From Adiantum capillus-veneris (lineage: Eukaryota; Streptophyta; Polypodiopsida; Polypodiales; Pteridaceae): a stretch of 64,000 nucleotides of DNA. The DNA lies in assembly GCA_014529385.2 (NCBI GenBank), contig CM043942.1, positions 3,682,501 to 3,746,500 on the forward strand, given 5' to 3'. The notes below the pieces were generated by a model that worked only from the letters and a program-made list of their open reading frames with translations, was not told the origin of the DNA and did no database searches. This document shows positions 31,812-43,607 of the stretch, piece by piece. Positions within the stretch are counted from its first letter, which is position 1. Each line of letters begins with the position of its first letter. The translations under genes and the position numbers were made by a program.

Positions 31812-33530
31812 TGTAATGGAAATGACCTATGAACTTTGAGAGTAGCGGAATTAGGAAATTGGGTGAAGCACTTTCGTGAGATTACTTTGTGAGCATAGCG
31901 GGTGAGCTTAATTGATGGTAGCAACATAAACATGGTACTTAGTTAACTTGGCATGAGAAATACTTTTGCAAGAGAGAGAGTTTAGAGAACATGACAATAG
32001 TTGAGGACCCGATTCATACGGAGCCGGTCCCCCCTCCAATAGGCATTTGTATTATAGTTTCTCCCATCAAGAGAGAATTGGTACAATACAATCTTTGTGT
32101 TCCTTGTGACCTAAGTGATGCAATGAAGATGGAAATCTTCATGCATCACAAGCATAACATAAACTTAGAAAGAGTTAACTATCCCAAGCCTCATTCCCAA
32201 GGCGTCAAACACCTTTGAAGGTGGAGAGAGCTAGCGGGGAATGAGGATAGGGAAGAGGAAGAAGAAACATTCCATAGGAGAAAGAAATAGTTTCTCACTT
32301 ATCATCACTCTTCTTGCTAGCATACGTAATAGCATAGCAATGAAGATGGAGAAGATAGCAAGCTTAAGCATTGAAGCATGGCTCTTGGTTGGATTTGCAT
32401 TCCATAGCCAAGAGTGTTGGTGTAGGCTCTCACTTCTCACAAGCTTGGAGAAGGAGGTGGAGTTCCTCAACTTTTACCAAGCAGAATGAATCCACAAAAT
32501 GAGTGTGTGTGTTTGTGGTGTATATCCCCCCAGCACCCCCCTTGCTTGCTTGGGACGAGTTGTAGCTTTTACACATGTTTCAAGCTCATTGGACCCCTCT
32601 CCCCCCTAGTCAATCACATGCAACATGCATTCAAGTACATGGGTAGTCTTTGGACAAGTGTCCTCCTTACCCCTTAGAGAGAGAGAGAGCTTGAAAATAT
32701 CTAGATATTTGTTGGATGGAACTAGAATCTCATTGTGCCCCTCTTTAGCCCAACCAATAGCATTCAAGCACACCATGTGTTTAAGCATAGGGAGAGTCTG
32801 ACATGTGTCCCATGTGCCCTTTGAGAAAAGGGGTGCCCTTTGGGTGAGTGGAAGGTTAAGTCAAAGATTCCCCTAACTTTGGGACTTTCATGCATAGGAA
32901 GCTTCTCAAGCACCATTGTCATTAAGTTTGTAAAGTCTCTTTTCTACTCAAGCACCTTACCCCCCCATGCACGGGAAGCTTCTCAAGCACCTTCCTCATT
33001 AAGTATGACAAGCACCTCAAGTACCTTAGTCATCAAGCATGACAAGCACCTCAAGCACCTTGGTCATGAAGCACGCACCTTAGTCATCAACCACGACAAG
33101 CACCTCAAGCTTAGGTCGGGTTCCCACATCAAGCTCAGCCCTAGCTTGCCTAAGGTCAAAGGACTTTTGACACTAACCATTGGAGGTCTTTAATGAAGCT
33201 AACCCTAAGGTCTTTTAGGCTCCATTAGATGCACGTTACTCTTTGATAGACTACCTCCTTTTGAACCCGTATTGAGATGCAACCATATCTCCTTTTGGTC
33301 CCCTGTTGAAATAAGTCTAGAAGCACTTATTGCACATTGCTCTTTGGTAGACCATCTCCTTTTGGACCCATATTGAGATGCAACCATCTCTCCTTTTGGT
33401 CCCCTGCTGAGATAGGTCTAGACGCACATGTCTCTATTCTAACTCTTGTTCCTATTTATCCTCCCACATTAAATGATCAGTTTAGTATGAGAAAATCATT
33501 TGGGTAAGTTAGATATTAGATTTTATGACA
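31812..33530 (-). repeat. E3 5' LTR (right copy)
   Basis: The 1719-bp partner of 24911-26660, TGTAATGGAAATG to ATTTTATGACA. Right flank AGCAC. Confidence 0.95.
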
Positions 33531-33535
33531 AGCAC

Positions 33536-34093
33536 CTTAGTCAGCAAGCACGACAAAGCACCTCTAGCTTGGGTAGTGTTCCCACAAGCACCTCAAGCTC
33601 CGTAGTCGGCAAGCATGACAAGCGCCTCAAGCATCCTAGTCAACAAGCACGACAAGCACCTCAAGCATCTTAGTCAGCAAGCACGACAAGCACCTCAAGC
33701 TTGGGCCGGGTTCCCACCTCAAGCACAACCCTAGCTTACCTAAGGTCAAAGGACTTTTAACACTAACCTTTGGAAGTTTCAATGAAGCTTACCCTAAGGT
33801 CTTTAAGCTCCATTGGCTAGCCTTGATCTTTGACAGACCATCTCTCATTTGGACCCCTTTACCATTGGCCCTGGAATGAAGCTAACCCTAAGGTCTTTAA
33901 GCTCCATTGGCTAGCCTTGCTCTTTGACATACCATCTCTCATTTCGACCCCTTTACCATTGGCCCTGTGTTGAGATAGATCTGTAAGCACATGTCTATAT
34001 TCTTACCCTTGTTCCCGTTTATTCTCCCACATTAAATGATTAGTTTAATATGAGAAAATCATTTGGGTTGGTTAGACATTAGATTTTATGACA
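33536..34093 (-). repeat. E4 3' LTR, second part
   Basis: It resumes the E4 LTR after E3 (CTTAGTCAGCAAGCACGAC) and ends ATTTTATGACA. It carries extra copies of the GACAAGCACCTCAAGC unit and an 80-bp duplicated block (CCTAAGGTCTTTAAGCTCCA twice, near 33795 and 33888) not seen in the right LTR. Confidence 0.88.
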
Positions 34094-34449
34094 TTACCTC
34101 TCTCTTGAAATCATAGTCGTCTTCTACTATGAGGTAGAATTGATAAAGCTTTAGTCAATAGTCAATATTCCTTAGCGGGTAGAGGATCTCTTTCTACCCT
34201 ACAACATCATTCCAAGATGGATGACTAATCCATTTGGTGCTTGGGAGACGTAGCTGCCGCAAGCATGTCTGCTCTTTAGTCCATTTTATTCTCCCAAGTA
34301 GAGTGACAAGTTTTACTTGGTGTTTGAGAGACGTCATCATCACAAACATGATTCTAAGTATTCTTCTACTTAAAGTTGTGCACGATAAAAAGAGAACTAG
34401 TCTTATAAGACAAAAACATTGGTCATTTAAAAGAAATCTATACATTTGC

Positions 34450-34760
34450 TTACTCTAATGTAGCATTGTAAGCATTGACAAGGTTCATACTATCGTTAAG
34501 CTGTATTCCTTGCATCCATCTAGCATGTTCAAAAGGATAATTTTTGAACTTAATAAGAAACTGTTGGATAATCTTACCATGTCGTAGTACCTTGTCTTCA
34601 TGCGGAAGGATAGCTTTGGGTTGTAGCACCTCTTGTTGGTCTTCGATTTCGGGACGGTCTTCAATAATTGGTTCACTTGGTGGCTCTCCTTTGTAGGGCT
34701 TAAGTAGGCTCACATGAAAAGCATTGTGTATGAGCCAATGGTTTGGAAATTTGAGTTGTG
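34450..34760 (-). pseudogene. E4 chromodomain-like C-terminus, fused to RNase H by deletion of integrase
   Basis: The 87-residue tail contains QPKAILPHEDKVLRHGKIIQ and FLIKFKNYPFEHARWMQG, matching the chromodomain core of gypsy integrases (ILDHR..RRGK..EYLVKWKGYP..EATWE). Upstream, LKFPNHWLIHNAFHVSLLKP is the normal end of the integrase C-terminal region. It is joined almost directly to the RNase H end (VNVVSIATHNS), so the zinc finger and DDE core are absent. Confidence 0.8.
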
Positions 34761-36156
34761 AGTAGCTATAGACACCACATTAACTTTTGGTCGTCGTGAA
34801 AGTGCATCGGCCACTTGATTGTGCTTACCAGCAATGTGAGCAATATGAAAATAAAAATGCGAAAGAAAATTTGCCCACCTCATTTGTTTGTTGGAAAGCT
34901 TGGTTTGCGTCATGAAGTTTTTGAGACTTTGATGGTCTGTTCGTAAAATAAATGGAGTCCCCAATAGATAGTGCTTCCATGTGTCTAGGACATGTAGAAC
35001 ATCTAAAAGCTCTTTCTCATAAATGCCTAAGACCCGTTCATCCGTATTGAGCCTTCGGCTCTCTTATGCTATGGCATGCCCTTCTTGAAGCAAGATTGCT
35101 CCAAGGCAATCACCACAAGCATCAGATTGGACCTCAAATGACTTTGAGAGATCCGGAAGCATGGGGATTGGTTGGGAGGTAAGCTTCTGTTTGAGCTTGT
35201 CGAAAGCATTTTTCTCCTTAGCAGTCCATGAATACTTAATGTTCTTCTTTGTTAAGTCATGTAATGGTCATGCTATTTGAGAAAATTTTGCAATGAAGCG
35301 TCTATAGTATGCACACATACCAATAAAGCTTCTTAGTTCATGTAGATTCTTTGGATTAGGCCATGCTTTTATTACCTCTAACTTCGATGGATCCATACGG
35401 ATACCATCTCGAGAGATAATATGACCTAAATATTGAATCTCTTGAAGGAAAAATTCTTTTTTTTTTGTTCTTGAAAAAAAGCTTGTTCTCCCTTAATGCT
35501 TGAAAAATCACTTGGAGATGTTGCTTGTGCTCCTCGAAGGACTTGGAGTAGATATTGATATCATCAAAGAACACTCCAATAAGTTTGCGGTAGGGTCTAA
35601 ATATTTTCTCCGTTAGACAATTGAACGTGGTTGGTGTATTGGTCAAGCCAAAAGGCATGACTAGATTTTCATAAAGATGAAACGTTGTACGAAATGCAAT
35701 CTTTAGGATATCTTCATCCACTATCTTGATTTGATGATAGCCACTTTTAAGATAAATCCTACTGAAGTAGGTAGAGCCTTGTAGCTTATCAAACAGATCT
35801 TCTACTCGAGGCACAGGAAATTTGTTTTTGATAGTGATATGGTTTAGGGCTCGACAGTCCACACACATACGGTATGTACCATCTTTCTTTTGCACTAAAA
35901 GGATTGGAGAACAAAAAGGAGAGGAGCTAGGCCTCACCATCCCTTTGTCTACCAATTCTTGTACTTGCCTCATGATCTCCGCTTGTTGAGCTTGGGAAAC
36001 TCGATGAGGAGGCTTTTTAGGCGGTAGGAGCTCAATTTGATGGTCATCATCCTCTCGTTTTGGAGGTAAGTCCATAGGGACATCATCGATGAACACATCT
36101 TGGAATCCTTTTAGAAAATTAAACAAGTCTAACTCTTCTCGATTCCTACCATTCAC
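34760..36156 (-). pseudogene. E4 reverse transcriptase and RNase H
   Basis: RT is open for 266 codons from 36156: LVQKKDGTYRMCVDCRALN (note Cys for the usual Tyr of VDYRALN), YLKSGYHQIK, NLVMPFGLTNTPTTF and the catalytic VFFDDINIYSK. The frame shifts near 35470, in a run of T residues on the plus strand, into the connection segment (AWPNPKNLHELRSFIGMCAYY). RNase H follows with SDACGDCLGAILLQEGHAIA, a stop, and RTDHQSLKNFMTQTKLSNKQ to the ALSRRPKVNVVSIATH end. It is better preserved than the E3 copy: the catalytic Asp pair remains. Confidence 0.88.
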
Positions 36157-37905
36157 ATTTGATAAACATTAGGATCTTTTAGAGACTCTTTGACAAAAAT
36201 CATGTACGCAAAAACTAAGCTCTTCATTGATTTATCAAAAGCGGGAGGATTTACAAGTTGTATAGTACGACCCGACTCACTAGCATCTATATAGATGTGC
36301 TTTCCCCTATAGGTGAAGTAGATTCTTTTTTCATGGAACTTCATGTTGGCAGCCATGCGGTTGAACCATAGTGTCCCTAGGATAGCATCCTCATGCTGGA
36401 GAGGAGAGATGAAAAAGTCTTCTTTGTCAACAGAGCTTTGGACATGAAGCCTCAACTTCCCAATCAAGGGAGTAACGGAGGCTTGCTATCCCTTGAAAGC
36501 CATGTCAGCCGTTACAGTATCTCCCATCTTGAAAGCTTGAATACCCAACTTGGTGGCCAACTCCATTGATATGAAATTGTGTGTAGAGCCAGTGTCAAAC
36601 AAGATGAAGGCATCATGCTCCCTTACCTTTCTCCAAGCATAGGAGAGAGGTGATCCTTTGCAATGAGCATCCTTTTTTGGAGCTTCAATGGTGGAAGCTG
36701 TAGGAGTCTCATTGCGGGCATTTCTCTTGGGGCAAGAACGATAGCCATGTCCTTGCTCCCCACACTTAAAAAATTTGTGGTCCTTGCAAAAAGCTTCAAG
36801 CTCTTCATGAGAGAGTTTATTTTTACCTTTGTAGACTCCCTTCTCCTTGGACTGATTGTTGTTGTTGTTGTTATTGTTGGAATTGCCTTGGGAAGAATTT
36901 TGGGCATTGATTTTCCCCTTTGCATCACTCTTGTCTTTGTTTTCCATGGGCTTGACATTTCGTCTAGCCCCTTGTTGAAAATTAATGTGCGAAGCAACCA
37001 TGGTGTGGTGGATTACTTCAATGATATAACCAGGCCGTTGAGTTGACGTACTCCGCCATCTCTTGAGGTAATCCCGCACAGAATTATTGCTTTTACTCGG
37101 CAAAGTCTATCTTTTGAAAGACAATAGCCTTGAGATGTAAATCCCAAAACTTGTCCACATATTTGTAAATAGACATATTCATGGGAGAGAAGCTTCAAAC
37201 TCCGCCATTCGGTAAGCACTTTGTCCTTTGCATTGCTTGCAAGGAATTGCTTCATGATGGAAATTGTATAGTTTTCCATGTCTTTGGGGCTTCATCATTG
37301 CCATGAAGGCTAGCCCACCATTGACGAGCCGATTTTAAGAAGTGCATAGCTACATGGTGTAGCTTGGAGGACTCATGAAGCCCTCGTCTCCAAAGGCCGC
37401 ATCAAATTGCTGGATGAAGGCCAATACTTTGTCGATGGTGCCAAAGGTGCCATCATAGGTGAGAAAAGGTATACTCTTTCCTTCCTCTTTAAACTTCTTG
37501 GGCTTTTGTAATCTTCACCATGCAGGGTAAGATTTGTGATGTTCTCCCCTCTTGTATTCTCTAGGAGAAACGCCATAGCTTTCGTCGGAAGAGGAGGAAG
37601 GTGAAGAAGAAGGAGAAGAGGGTGACCTCTTTCTTGCCCTTTCTTCCTTTGTTTCCTCTCTTCCCTTTTGGAGTGACGAGGAGAAGGACTATGGGTTGAC
37701 TGTTTCCTCTTGGGAGGAGTTGGCAATCGTGTAGACCGCCGTCTTCGTGGAGCCACATCTTCAGAGCAACTTAGGGATTCATTACTTTTCCGTTCTTTGG
37801 ATTCCTCCTTTAGTATGGGAGAAAGTCTTCTTTTGGGGGTCTCATCAAGTTGCCTTCTAAGCTCTCTCTCCTCTTGCAGAGGAAAGGAAATCCCATAAGC
37901 ACGAA
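36153..37905 (-). pseudogene. E4 gag (3' part) and protease
   Basis: It continues the gag begun at 43607 after the E5 insertion: LRAYGISFPLQEERELRRQL, then a basic RRRRSTRLPTPPKRKQST region (about 37745-37690), the capsid-derived middle, a knuckle FFKCGEQGHGYRSCPKR (about 36780-36730; the first Cys is Phe), and protease loop LFDTGSTHNFIS (about 36605-36570, canonical DTG). A TAG at about 36484 interrupts before IGKLRLHVQSSVDKEDFFIS and the closing AILGTLWFNRMAANM. Confidence 0.85.
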
Positions 37906-37910
37906 GTTGT
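37906..37910. repeat. Target-site duplication of E5 (left), GTTGT
   Basis: GTTGT equals 43460-43464 outside the right E5 LTR. E3 keeps the empty site as ACGAAGTTGTTGAGTAAC (near 31231). Confidence 0.94.
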
Positions 37911-38130
37911 TGAAGTCAGCGAAGCGTAGATCGACTCACACACACACACACACACACATAGATACACAGAGAGCTTACACACTACGCAGAGAATCGTTTG
38001 AAGGGTTATCTCCCAAACCTTATTATCCACAAAAGTATATGTGAGTATATACAAAGAGTTAGTGATAAGTGAGTTAGGCGGGCGGCCGGCCATATCCGTG
38101 TAAGAGGCCTCTTGGGCTTTAATCCCAACA
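37911..38130 (-). repeat. E5 3' LTR (left copy)
   Basis: 220 bp, TGAAGTCAGCG to TTTAATCCCAACA, with an (AC)12 run that is shorter in the right copy. Confidence 0.95.
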
Positions 38131-38148
38131 ACCTCCCACTTAAAGTCC
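38131..38148 (-). other. E5 polypurine tract
   Basis: The minus strand reads CTTTAAGTGGGAGGT before TGTTGGG. The same tract precedes the E6 3' LTR at 53956-53966. Confidence 0.85.
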
Positions 38149-38214
38149 AATGTGGCACTTTAAGTACCTATAAATCTATGAACATAAATGTACAAAGATT
38201 TACATGGCTGCCAT

Positions 38215-40376
38215 CTATCCAATGCCCAATAACTCACGACAATGCACGAAGCCCTCTCCTGGAAGTCCCTTTGTGAGTAGATCAGCAGGATTGTCCTTGG
38301 TGTGGATCTTCAGCAGTTGTATCTGCTTGTCTTCAAGTAATTCCCTAATGAAGTGATATTTCACATCAATATGCTTAGTCTTCGAATGGAACACTGGATT
38401 CTTTGCCAATTGTATAGCACTTTGACTATCACAATATAACTCTGGCATATCTACTTTGATTCCCAAGTCTGCTACCAATCTACCAAGGCAAATAGCTTCT
38501 TTGCATGCCTTATTTGCTGCAACATACCCAGCTTCTGTAGTAGACTTCGTAATACAATCTTGTAATCGAGATCGCCATGATATGGCACCTCCAGCCAATG
38601 TAAAGACATAGCCTGATGTAGATCTCCTCTTATCCAAGTCTCCTGCATAATCTGAGTTAGTGTATCCTCTAACACTCAAATCCTGACTACCATAGCATAT
38701 GCGCATACTCTTTGTATATTTTAAGTATCTCATGATACCTTTCACTGCCTCCCAATGTTTCTTGCCGGGATTTGACATATGTCTGCTAACCACTCCCACT
38801 GCAAATGCAATATCTGGACGTGTAGCAATCATTCCATACATCAAACTACCCACTGCAGACGCATATGGAATCTTATCCATTTCAGCCTTTTCTTCCTCAG
38901 ACATAGGACAATCTTGTTTGCTAAGTTTCACATATGGTGGCAATGGAACACTCAATGCCTTTCCCTTCTCCATATTGAAACGTTGCAAAACCTTGTCAAT
39001 ATACTCTGTTTGAGATAATCAAATCAACTTCTTTGATCTGTCTCTCTCAATGCGCATACCAAGTATAAGACTTGCCTCACCCATGTCTTTCATGTCAAAC
39101 GATTTTGCCATCTTTGACTCAAAGCTGAAATTTCTTCCAAGTGTTTGCCAACAATCAACATGTCATCCACATACAAAATAAGGATCAGCCAACTGCCATC
39201 CTTAGCCTTCTTTGTATATAGACAATGATCGAACTCACTACGTTTGTAGCCTTGAGAAAGCATAAACTTGTGGAACTTATGGTACCATGCCCTCAGTGAT
39301 TGTTTTAAGCCATAAAGACTCTTTAACAATTGGCATATCAAATCTTCCTTGCCTTTCTCAACAAACCCTTCTGGCTGCTGCATGTAAATTTCCACATCTA
39401 AATCACCATGCAAGAACGTTGTCTTGACATCCATTTGGTGCAACACCAAATCCAATATGGCAACCAATGCAAGAAAGCATCTCAATGTAGTCATCTTGAC
39501 CACTGGAGAGAAGAATTCATCAAAGTCAATGCCTTGTTCTTGCCTAAAGCCCTTGGCAACAATCCTTGCTTTGTACGTTGGCTGACTATCATGAGTGGTG
39601 ATCTTATACCTGTAAACCCATTTACAAGGTAGAGCCTTTTTGCCCTTTAGTAATTTAACTAGCTTCCATGTCTGGTTTTTATGCAGAGCTGTCATCTCTG
39701 ATTGCATGGCCAACTGCCATTTTTTCAAGTCAACCACTTGTAATGCTTCCTTGTAACAAGATGGTTCTCCGCAATCTGTGAGCATGACATAATTTAGAGA
39801 TGGCACATAACGATCTGGTGGTTTGGAGGCACGCTCAGAACGTCTCACCACAACTGATTCTGCCTCTCTAGCCACTATAGGATGTTCCTGAGCCTGACCA
39901 TGCTGTCTTGATGTGCTAGCACTAGGTCCATCTTCCCTGAAGACAACTCTTCTGATCTCCTCTGTCTTCTCTGGCTTAGCATGAAACTTGGCTTCATTGA
40001 AATGCACATCATTGCTACGAATAACGTTTTTGGACTCAGGATCCCAAAGCTGGTAACCCATCTCGCCCGATTCTCCATAGCGAAGAAATATACACTTCTT
40101 GCTCTTTGGTTCTAACTTATTCCTGAACTCCTTAGGAATATGGCTATAAGCTTCACAACCAAAGACTCTAAGATGCTTATACGAAGGTGCCTTGCCTATC
40201 CATAGCATCTCGGCCACTTCACTCTTATCCAGAACCTTACTAGGAGACCTGTTGATCAAATGGACTGCTGTAGCTACTGCTTCCGTCGAAAATCCATCAG
40301 GCAACTCAGCATTTGACAGCATGCTTCTGACCTTCTCTTGTATGGTCCTATTCATACGTTCTGCAACCCCATTCTA
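38215..40376 (-). pseudogene. E5 pol, C-terminal half: integrase end, RT, RNase H
   Basis: After the TAG at 40374-40376 the frame continues MNRTIQEKVRSMLSNAELP (integrase C-terminal part) and the CEAYSHIPKEFRNKLEPKSK segment. RT has KWVYRYKITTHDSQPTYKAR, FSPVVKMTTLRCFLALVA, MDVKTTFLHGDL and the catalytic YVDDMLIVG. One base is missing near 39122 compared with E6 (GCTTTGAGTCAAAG versus GCTTTGAAGTCAAAG). A TGA at 39019-39021 replaces the Trp codon of LIWLSQTEYIDK. RNase H follows (YTNSDYAGDLDKRRSTSGYV; STTEAGYVAANKACKEA; YCDSQSAIQLAKN). The first RNase H catalytic Asp is Asn-shifted (TNSD) but the second D remains. Confidence 0.92.
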
Positions 40377-42180
40377 TGAAGGATTATATGGTGCAGTAAG
40401 TTCCCGCTTAATCCCTTTTGCTTCACAAAAGTCTTGAAAAGCTTTGGAAACGTACTCTCCACCATTGTCAGTTCTCAAGCACTTCAGCTTCTGACCACTT
40501 TGATTCTCCACAAGCTGCAAGAATGTCTTAAAGACCTTGAGCACCTCATCCTTGTGCTTCAAGGAGTAAACCCACACTTTGCGAGAATAGTCATCTATGA
40601 ATGTACAAAAGCACGCTACTCCCCCTAGTGACAAACTAGGTATTGGTCCGCATAGATCACTGTGCACAAGATCTAACCGTTCGTCCCTACGATTCCTCTT
40701 TGATCTGTGCGGTTCTTGTGTTTGCTTACCATAAACACAATGCTCACAAAACTCAAAATCTTGAAATGAAAAACCAGGAACATAACCATAATGAGAAAGT
40801 ATTTCCATTCCTCTTTTTGACATATGTCTCAGCCTACGATGCCACAGTGACACACTTGGCTGCTCAATCACATTAATTACATGGTTTTTAACCTCTGAAA
40901 CATGCAAAGTGTAGAGAGTTCCTGACTTGTTGCCATGTGCTACAGTCATCGAACCTTTGGAGATCTTCCAATCGTTGTTACCAAAAACTGTCACATAACC
41001 CGCATTATCCAACTTCCCTGTACTGATCAAGCTCTTTCGGATTGCTGGAACATGTCTGACTTTCTTGAGCCATAAAGAAAAGCCATTCTGAAACTTCAAC
41101 TGCACATCTCCCACTCCAAGTATGACACAAACCTGCTCATTACCAAGTCTGACATAATCTTTAGTAGCCACATATGATGTAAACCACTCTTTGTGCGGAG
41201 AAACATGTAAAGATCCCCCTGAGTCGATAATCCAATCACTCATAGCATGTCCATCCTTTGCAGTCAAGAAAACAAAATCAGGATTGATTGTGAGGAAGAT
41301 GTCACCAACTGCTATACCAGAATCACTGTTTGAACAAGCTCCTGTGACATTCACCTCTTCAATATTCATTGAAATCTTCTTTTCATCTTGCTCAGAACTC
41401 TTTGTTTTGCCTTTTTCTTGTTTCCACTTCGTACAGTCTCGCTCCATGTGACCCTTCTTGCCACAATGGTAGCATTCTATGTCATCCTTTGACTTCGAGT
41501 CACGAGACTTACTTCGGTTTTGTGCCTTCTTACCCTTCTTCTCTTTAGACTGTTGTCTCCCTCGAACAACCAAAGCACTATTGCCTTTGCCTTTGTCAAT
41601 GTTCTTCTTGTTCACTTCCTCTGTGAGCAAGCTGCCTTCTACATTGGCACTTGTAAGACCTTTTGGCACGACAGAATTACTTAACGCTGTACGAAAAGTA
41701 TCCCAACTGTCTGGCAAAGTGATTAAGAGAAACATAGCCTTCACTGAATCTGGAAAGACTATCTCCTGTGCTGTTAATTGGTTGAAAATTGTGTGAAATT
41801 CATTGAGATGATTTGACATGGTTGTCCCTTCCTTCATCTTCAAATCCACCAATTTCTTGAGCCAGTAAATTTGAGAAGCAGCACTTTGTTTCTCGTACAT
41901 ACCACATAGCTTTTGCCATACGCCATATGTTGTAGTCTCTTCTGCTACGTTGAAATAAATATTTTCTGCCAGTGTCAGCATGATTGTGGAACAAGCTAAC
42001 TCATCAAGCTCTTCCCACTCATCTTCAGCCATACCTTCTGGTCTCTTTCCTTTGAGCTTCAGTGGCTTCACTTGTTTTTTCTGCACCAAAATCTGCCAAA
42101 TCTGCTTCTTCCAGAATGGAAAGTTTGTGCCATCCAGCTTCTTTATATTGTAAAGAGTCTCACTTTGAGAAGATGCCATA
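40377..42180 (-). pseudogene. E5 gag-protease-integrase N-terminal half
   Basis: The ATG at 42180 starts MASSQSETLYNIKKLDGTNF. A UBN2-type gag (LVDLKMKEGTTMSNHLNEFH) is followed by a CCHC knuckle (CYHCGKKGHMERDC), protease loop WIIDSGGSLHVSPHKEWF (DSG intact), the pre-integrase segment LWHRRLRHMSKRGMEILSHYG with CEHCVYGKQ, and integrase HSDLCGPIPSLSLGG (Asp) and LRTDNGGEYVSKAFQDF (Asp). The frame stays open for about 600 codons and ends at TAG just before the NGVAERMNR catalytic Glu region, where E6 reads PPQNGVAER. Confidence 0.93.
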
Positions 42181-43230
42181 TCTGCCAAACTGTTTACTTC
42201 TGGGAAAAATCCGACAGAGTTTCCCCTGTAAACTAGTCTCTGTACACAACAAACAAGTTGTAAACAACAAGCTGAACACCTCTCCTCAAGAACTGTCAGT
42301 ATTTTGAAAATTTTTGACAGAGTCTCCCCTGTAAACTGAGCTCTGGAAACCAAAAGATAGCTCAAAAACAACCATAAATAGTTGACCACTGAAAAATCTA
42401 AGAATCTCTGTAATATGCTATCCTATAAGCATACACTGTCTCCTGTCTGGGCGATCACAAAACCTATATCTGTCTCAAGACTGAACCCTGAACAATGCCT
42501 CAATGGCCTGACGCATAAGATGCAATCCAGTGTTTACACAAAGTCATACATCCTATGGGATAAAATTCATCGAAGAGGATGTGTGTAGAGGGGAACTCCA
42601 ACAACCTAGTCCACCTCACACTGGGCAACCCAGCCCCCAGTGCTTGGCTTCAAAAAACCTCACACACGACCCTCACAGATGGTTCAGCAAACTGCCCAGA
42701 ACTAGAATACATCCTACAATAGACCAATCACTATCCTATGACCGCTGCGGCGGTTTGTCTGCTAGCGTGACTCACAACTAGCAGACCCACAATCACAGTA
42801 CATCAATCTGCAATACATGCTAGTGGTATCAAGTTGTCGTATGGCCACACCTCCCCTAGAACCTAACAAGCACAACAAGTAGCAATGCAGACTGCAATAT
42901 ATATATCTGATGATACATATGTGTACCTGGTCTATAGATGATGCTTTGAAGACGAATGAGTGATGTATGTCGATGCCGATATTGATGCTGGCCACCTCCT
43001 GCTTGCCAATCTACACAAGACGGGTTTCTTTGCGGTGGCTGAAACCTATCTTCTGATGTAGTGCTCAGAATGAAATTCTGAGGGCATAAACAGCTTCACA
43101 AGGGGGGTAAAACCCCAGGCCACCTCTTGGAAATGCTGCCGGAATTCCGAGTGTGAATTTCCAAGCTCCGGATCCAGAATCTGCCTGAAAAGTGCCCGCG
43201 CGCGATTACGCAAAACCGCATTGAACCAAG
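42181..43230 (-). other. E5 leader between primer site and gag
   Basis: About 1 kb of leader with no recognised coding content. It shares short phrases with the E6 leader (CAGAG-TTTCCCCTGTAAAC and GAAAAATTTGGCAG-type repeats near the gag start). Confidence 0.6.
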
Positions 43231-43243
43231 CTCTGATACCAAT
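43231..43243 (-). other. E5 primer-binding site (initiator Met tRNA)
   Basis: The minus strand reads TTGGTATCAGAG adjacent to the right LTR. Confidence 0.92.
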
Positions 43244-43459
43244 TGAAGTCGCGGAGCGGAGCGTAGATCGACTCTCTCACACACACAGAGATACACAGAG
43301 CGCTTCCACAGTACACAGAGAATCGTTTGAAGGGTTATCTCCCAAACCTTATTATCCACAAAAGTCTATGTGAGTAGATACAAAGAGTTAGTGATAAGTG
43401 AGTTAGGCGGGCGGCCGGCCATATCCGTGTAAGAGGCCACTTGGGCTTTAATCCCAACA
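43244..43459 (-). repeat. E5 5' LTR (right copy)
   Basis: The 216-bp partner of 37911-38130, followed by GTTGT (43460-43464). Confidence 0.95.
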
Positions 43460-43464
43460 GTTGT

Positions 43465-43607
43465 TGAGTAACTTCGGCTTGGAAAGCAGGGTTGCCTATA
43501 ACTTGTTGCAACCTAGTAACAAGATAATTGACAAACATGGGGACATCATCATGTGCAAAATCAAAGTTATCAATGTTCATTCTACTTTCTTGGTTATTGT
43601 CAGCCAT
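43465..43607 (-). pseudogene. E4 gag, N-terminal part
   Basis: The ATG at 43607 gives MADNNQESRMNIDNFDFAHD, then PMFVNYLVTRLQQVIGNPAF and AEVTQQL, up to the E5 insertion. It is homologous to the E3 gag start (MSDNNQESR). The frame continues at 37905. Confidence 0.88.

Larger units (their letters stand above)
24911..33530 (-). mobile_element. E3: chromovirus-like Ty3/gypsy element inserted in the E4 LTR
   Basis: An 8620-bp element with LTRs of 1750 bp (left) and 1719 bp (right), a perfect AGCAC duplication, a Met-tRNA primer site beside the right LTR and a purine tract beside the left. Gag, protease, RT, RNase H, integrase and a chromodomain-like tail are all traceable on the minus strand but heavily broken. 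LTR and protein similarity to E4 is high, so one family inserted into itself. Confidence 0.95.
37911..43459 (-). mobile_element. E5: Ty1/copia (TNT1-type) element inserted in E4 gag
   Basis: 5549 bp, LTRs about 216-220 bp, perfect GTTGT duplication, Met-tRNA primer site on the right and purine tract on the left, so minus orientation. One gag-pol frame from 42180 to 38215 is broken by a stop, a one-base deletion and a second stop. It is related to E6, which reads on the opposite strand, with high protein identity across gag, integrase and RT. It is younger than E4 because it interrupts its gag. Confidence 0.96.

Noticed and set aside
39408-41796. Plus-strand open frames of 74-105 codons within E5
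   Set aside because: Antisense shadows of the copia polyprotein on the minus strand.
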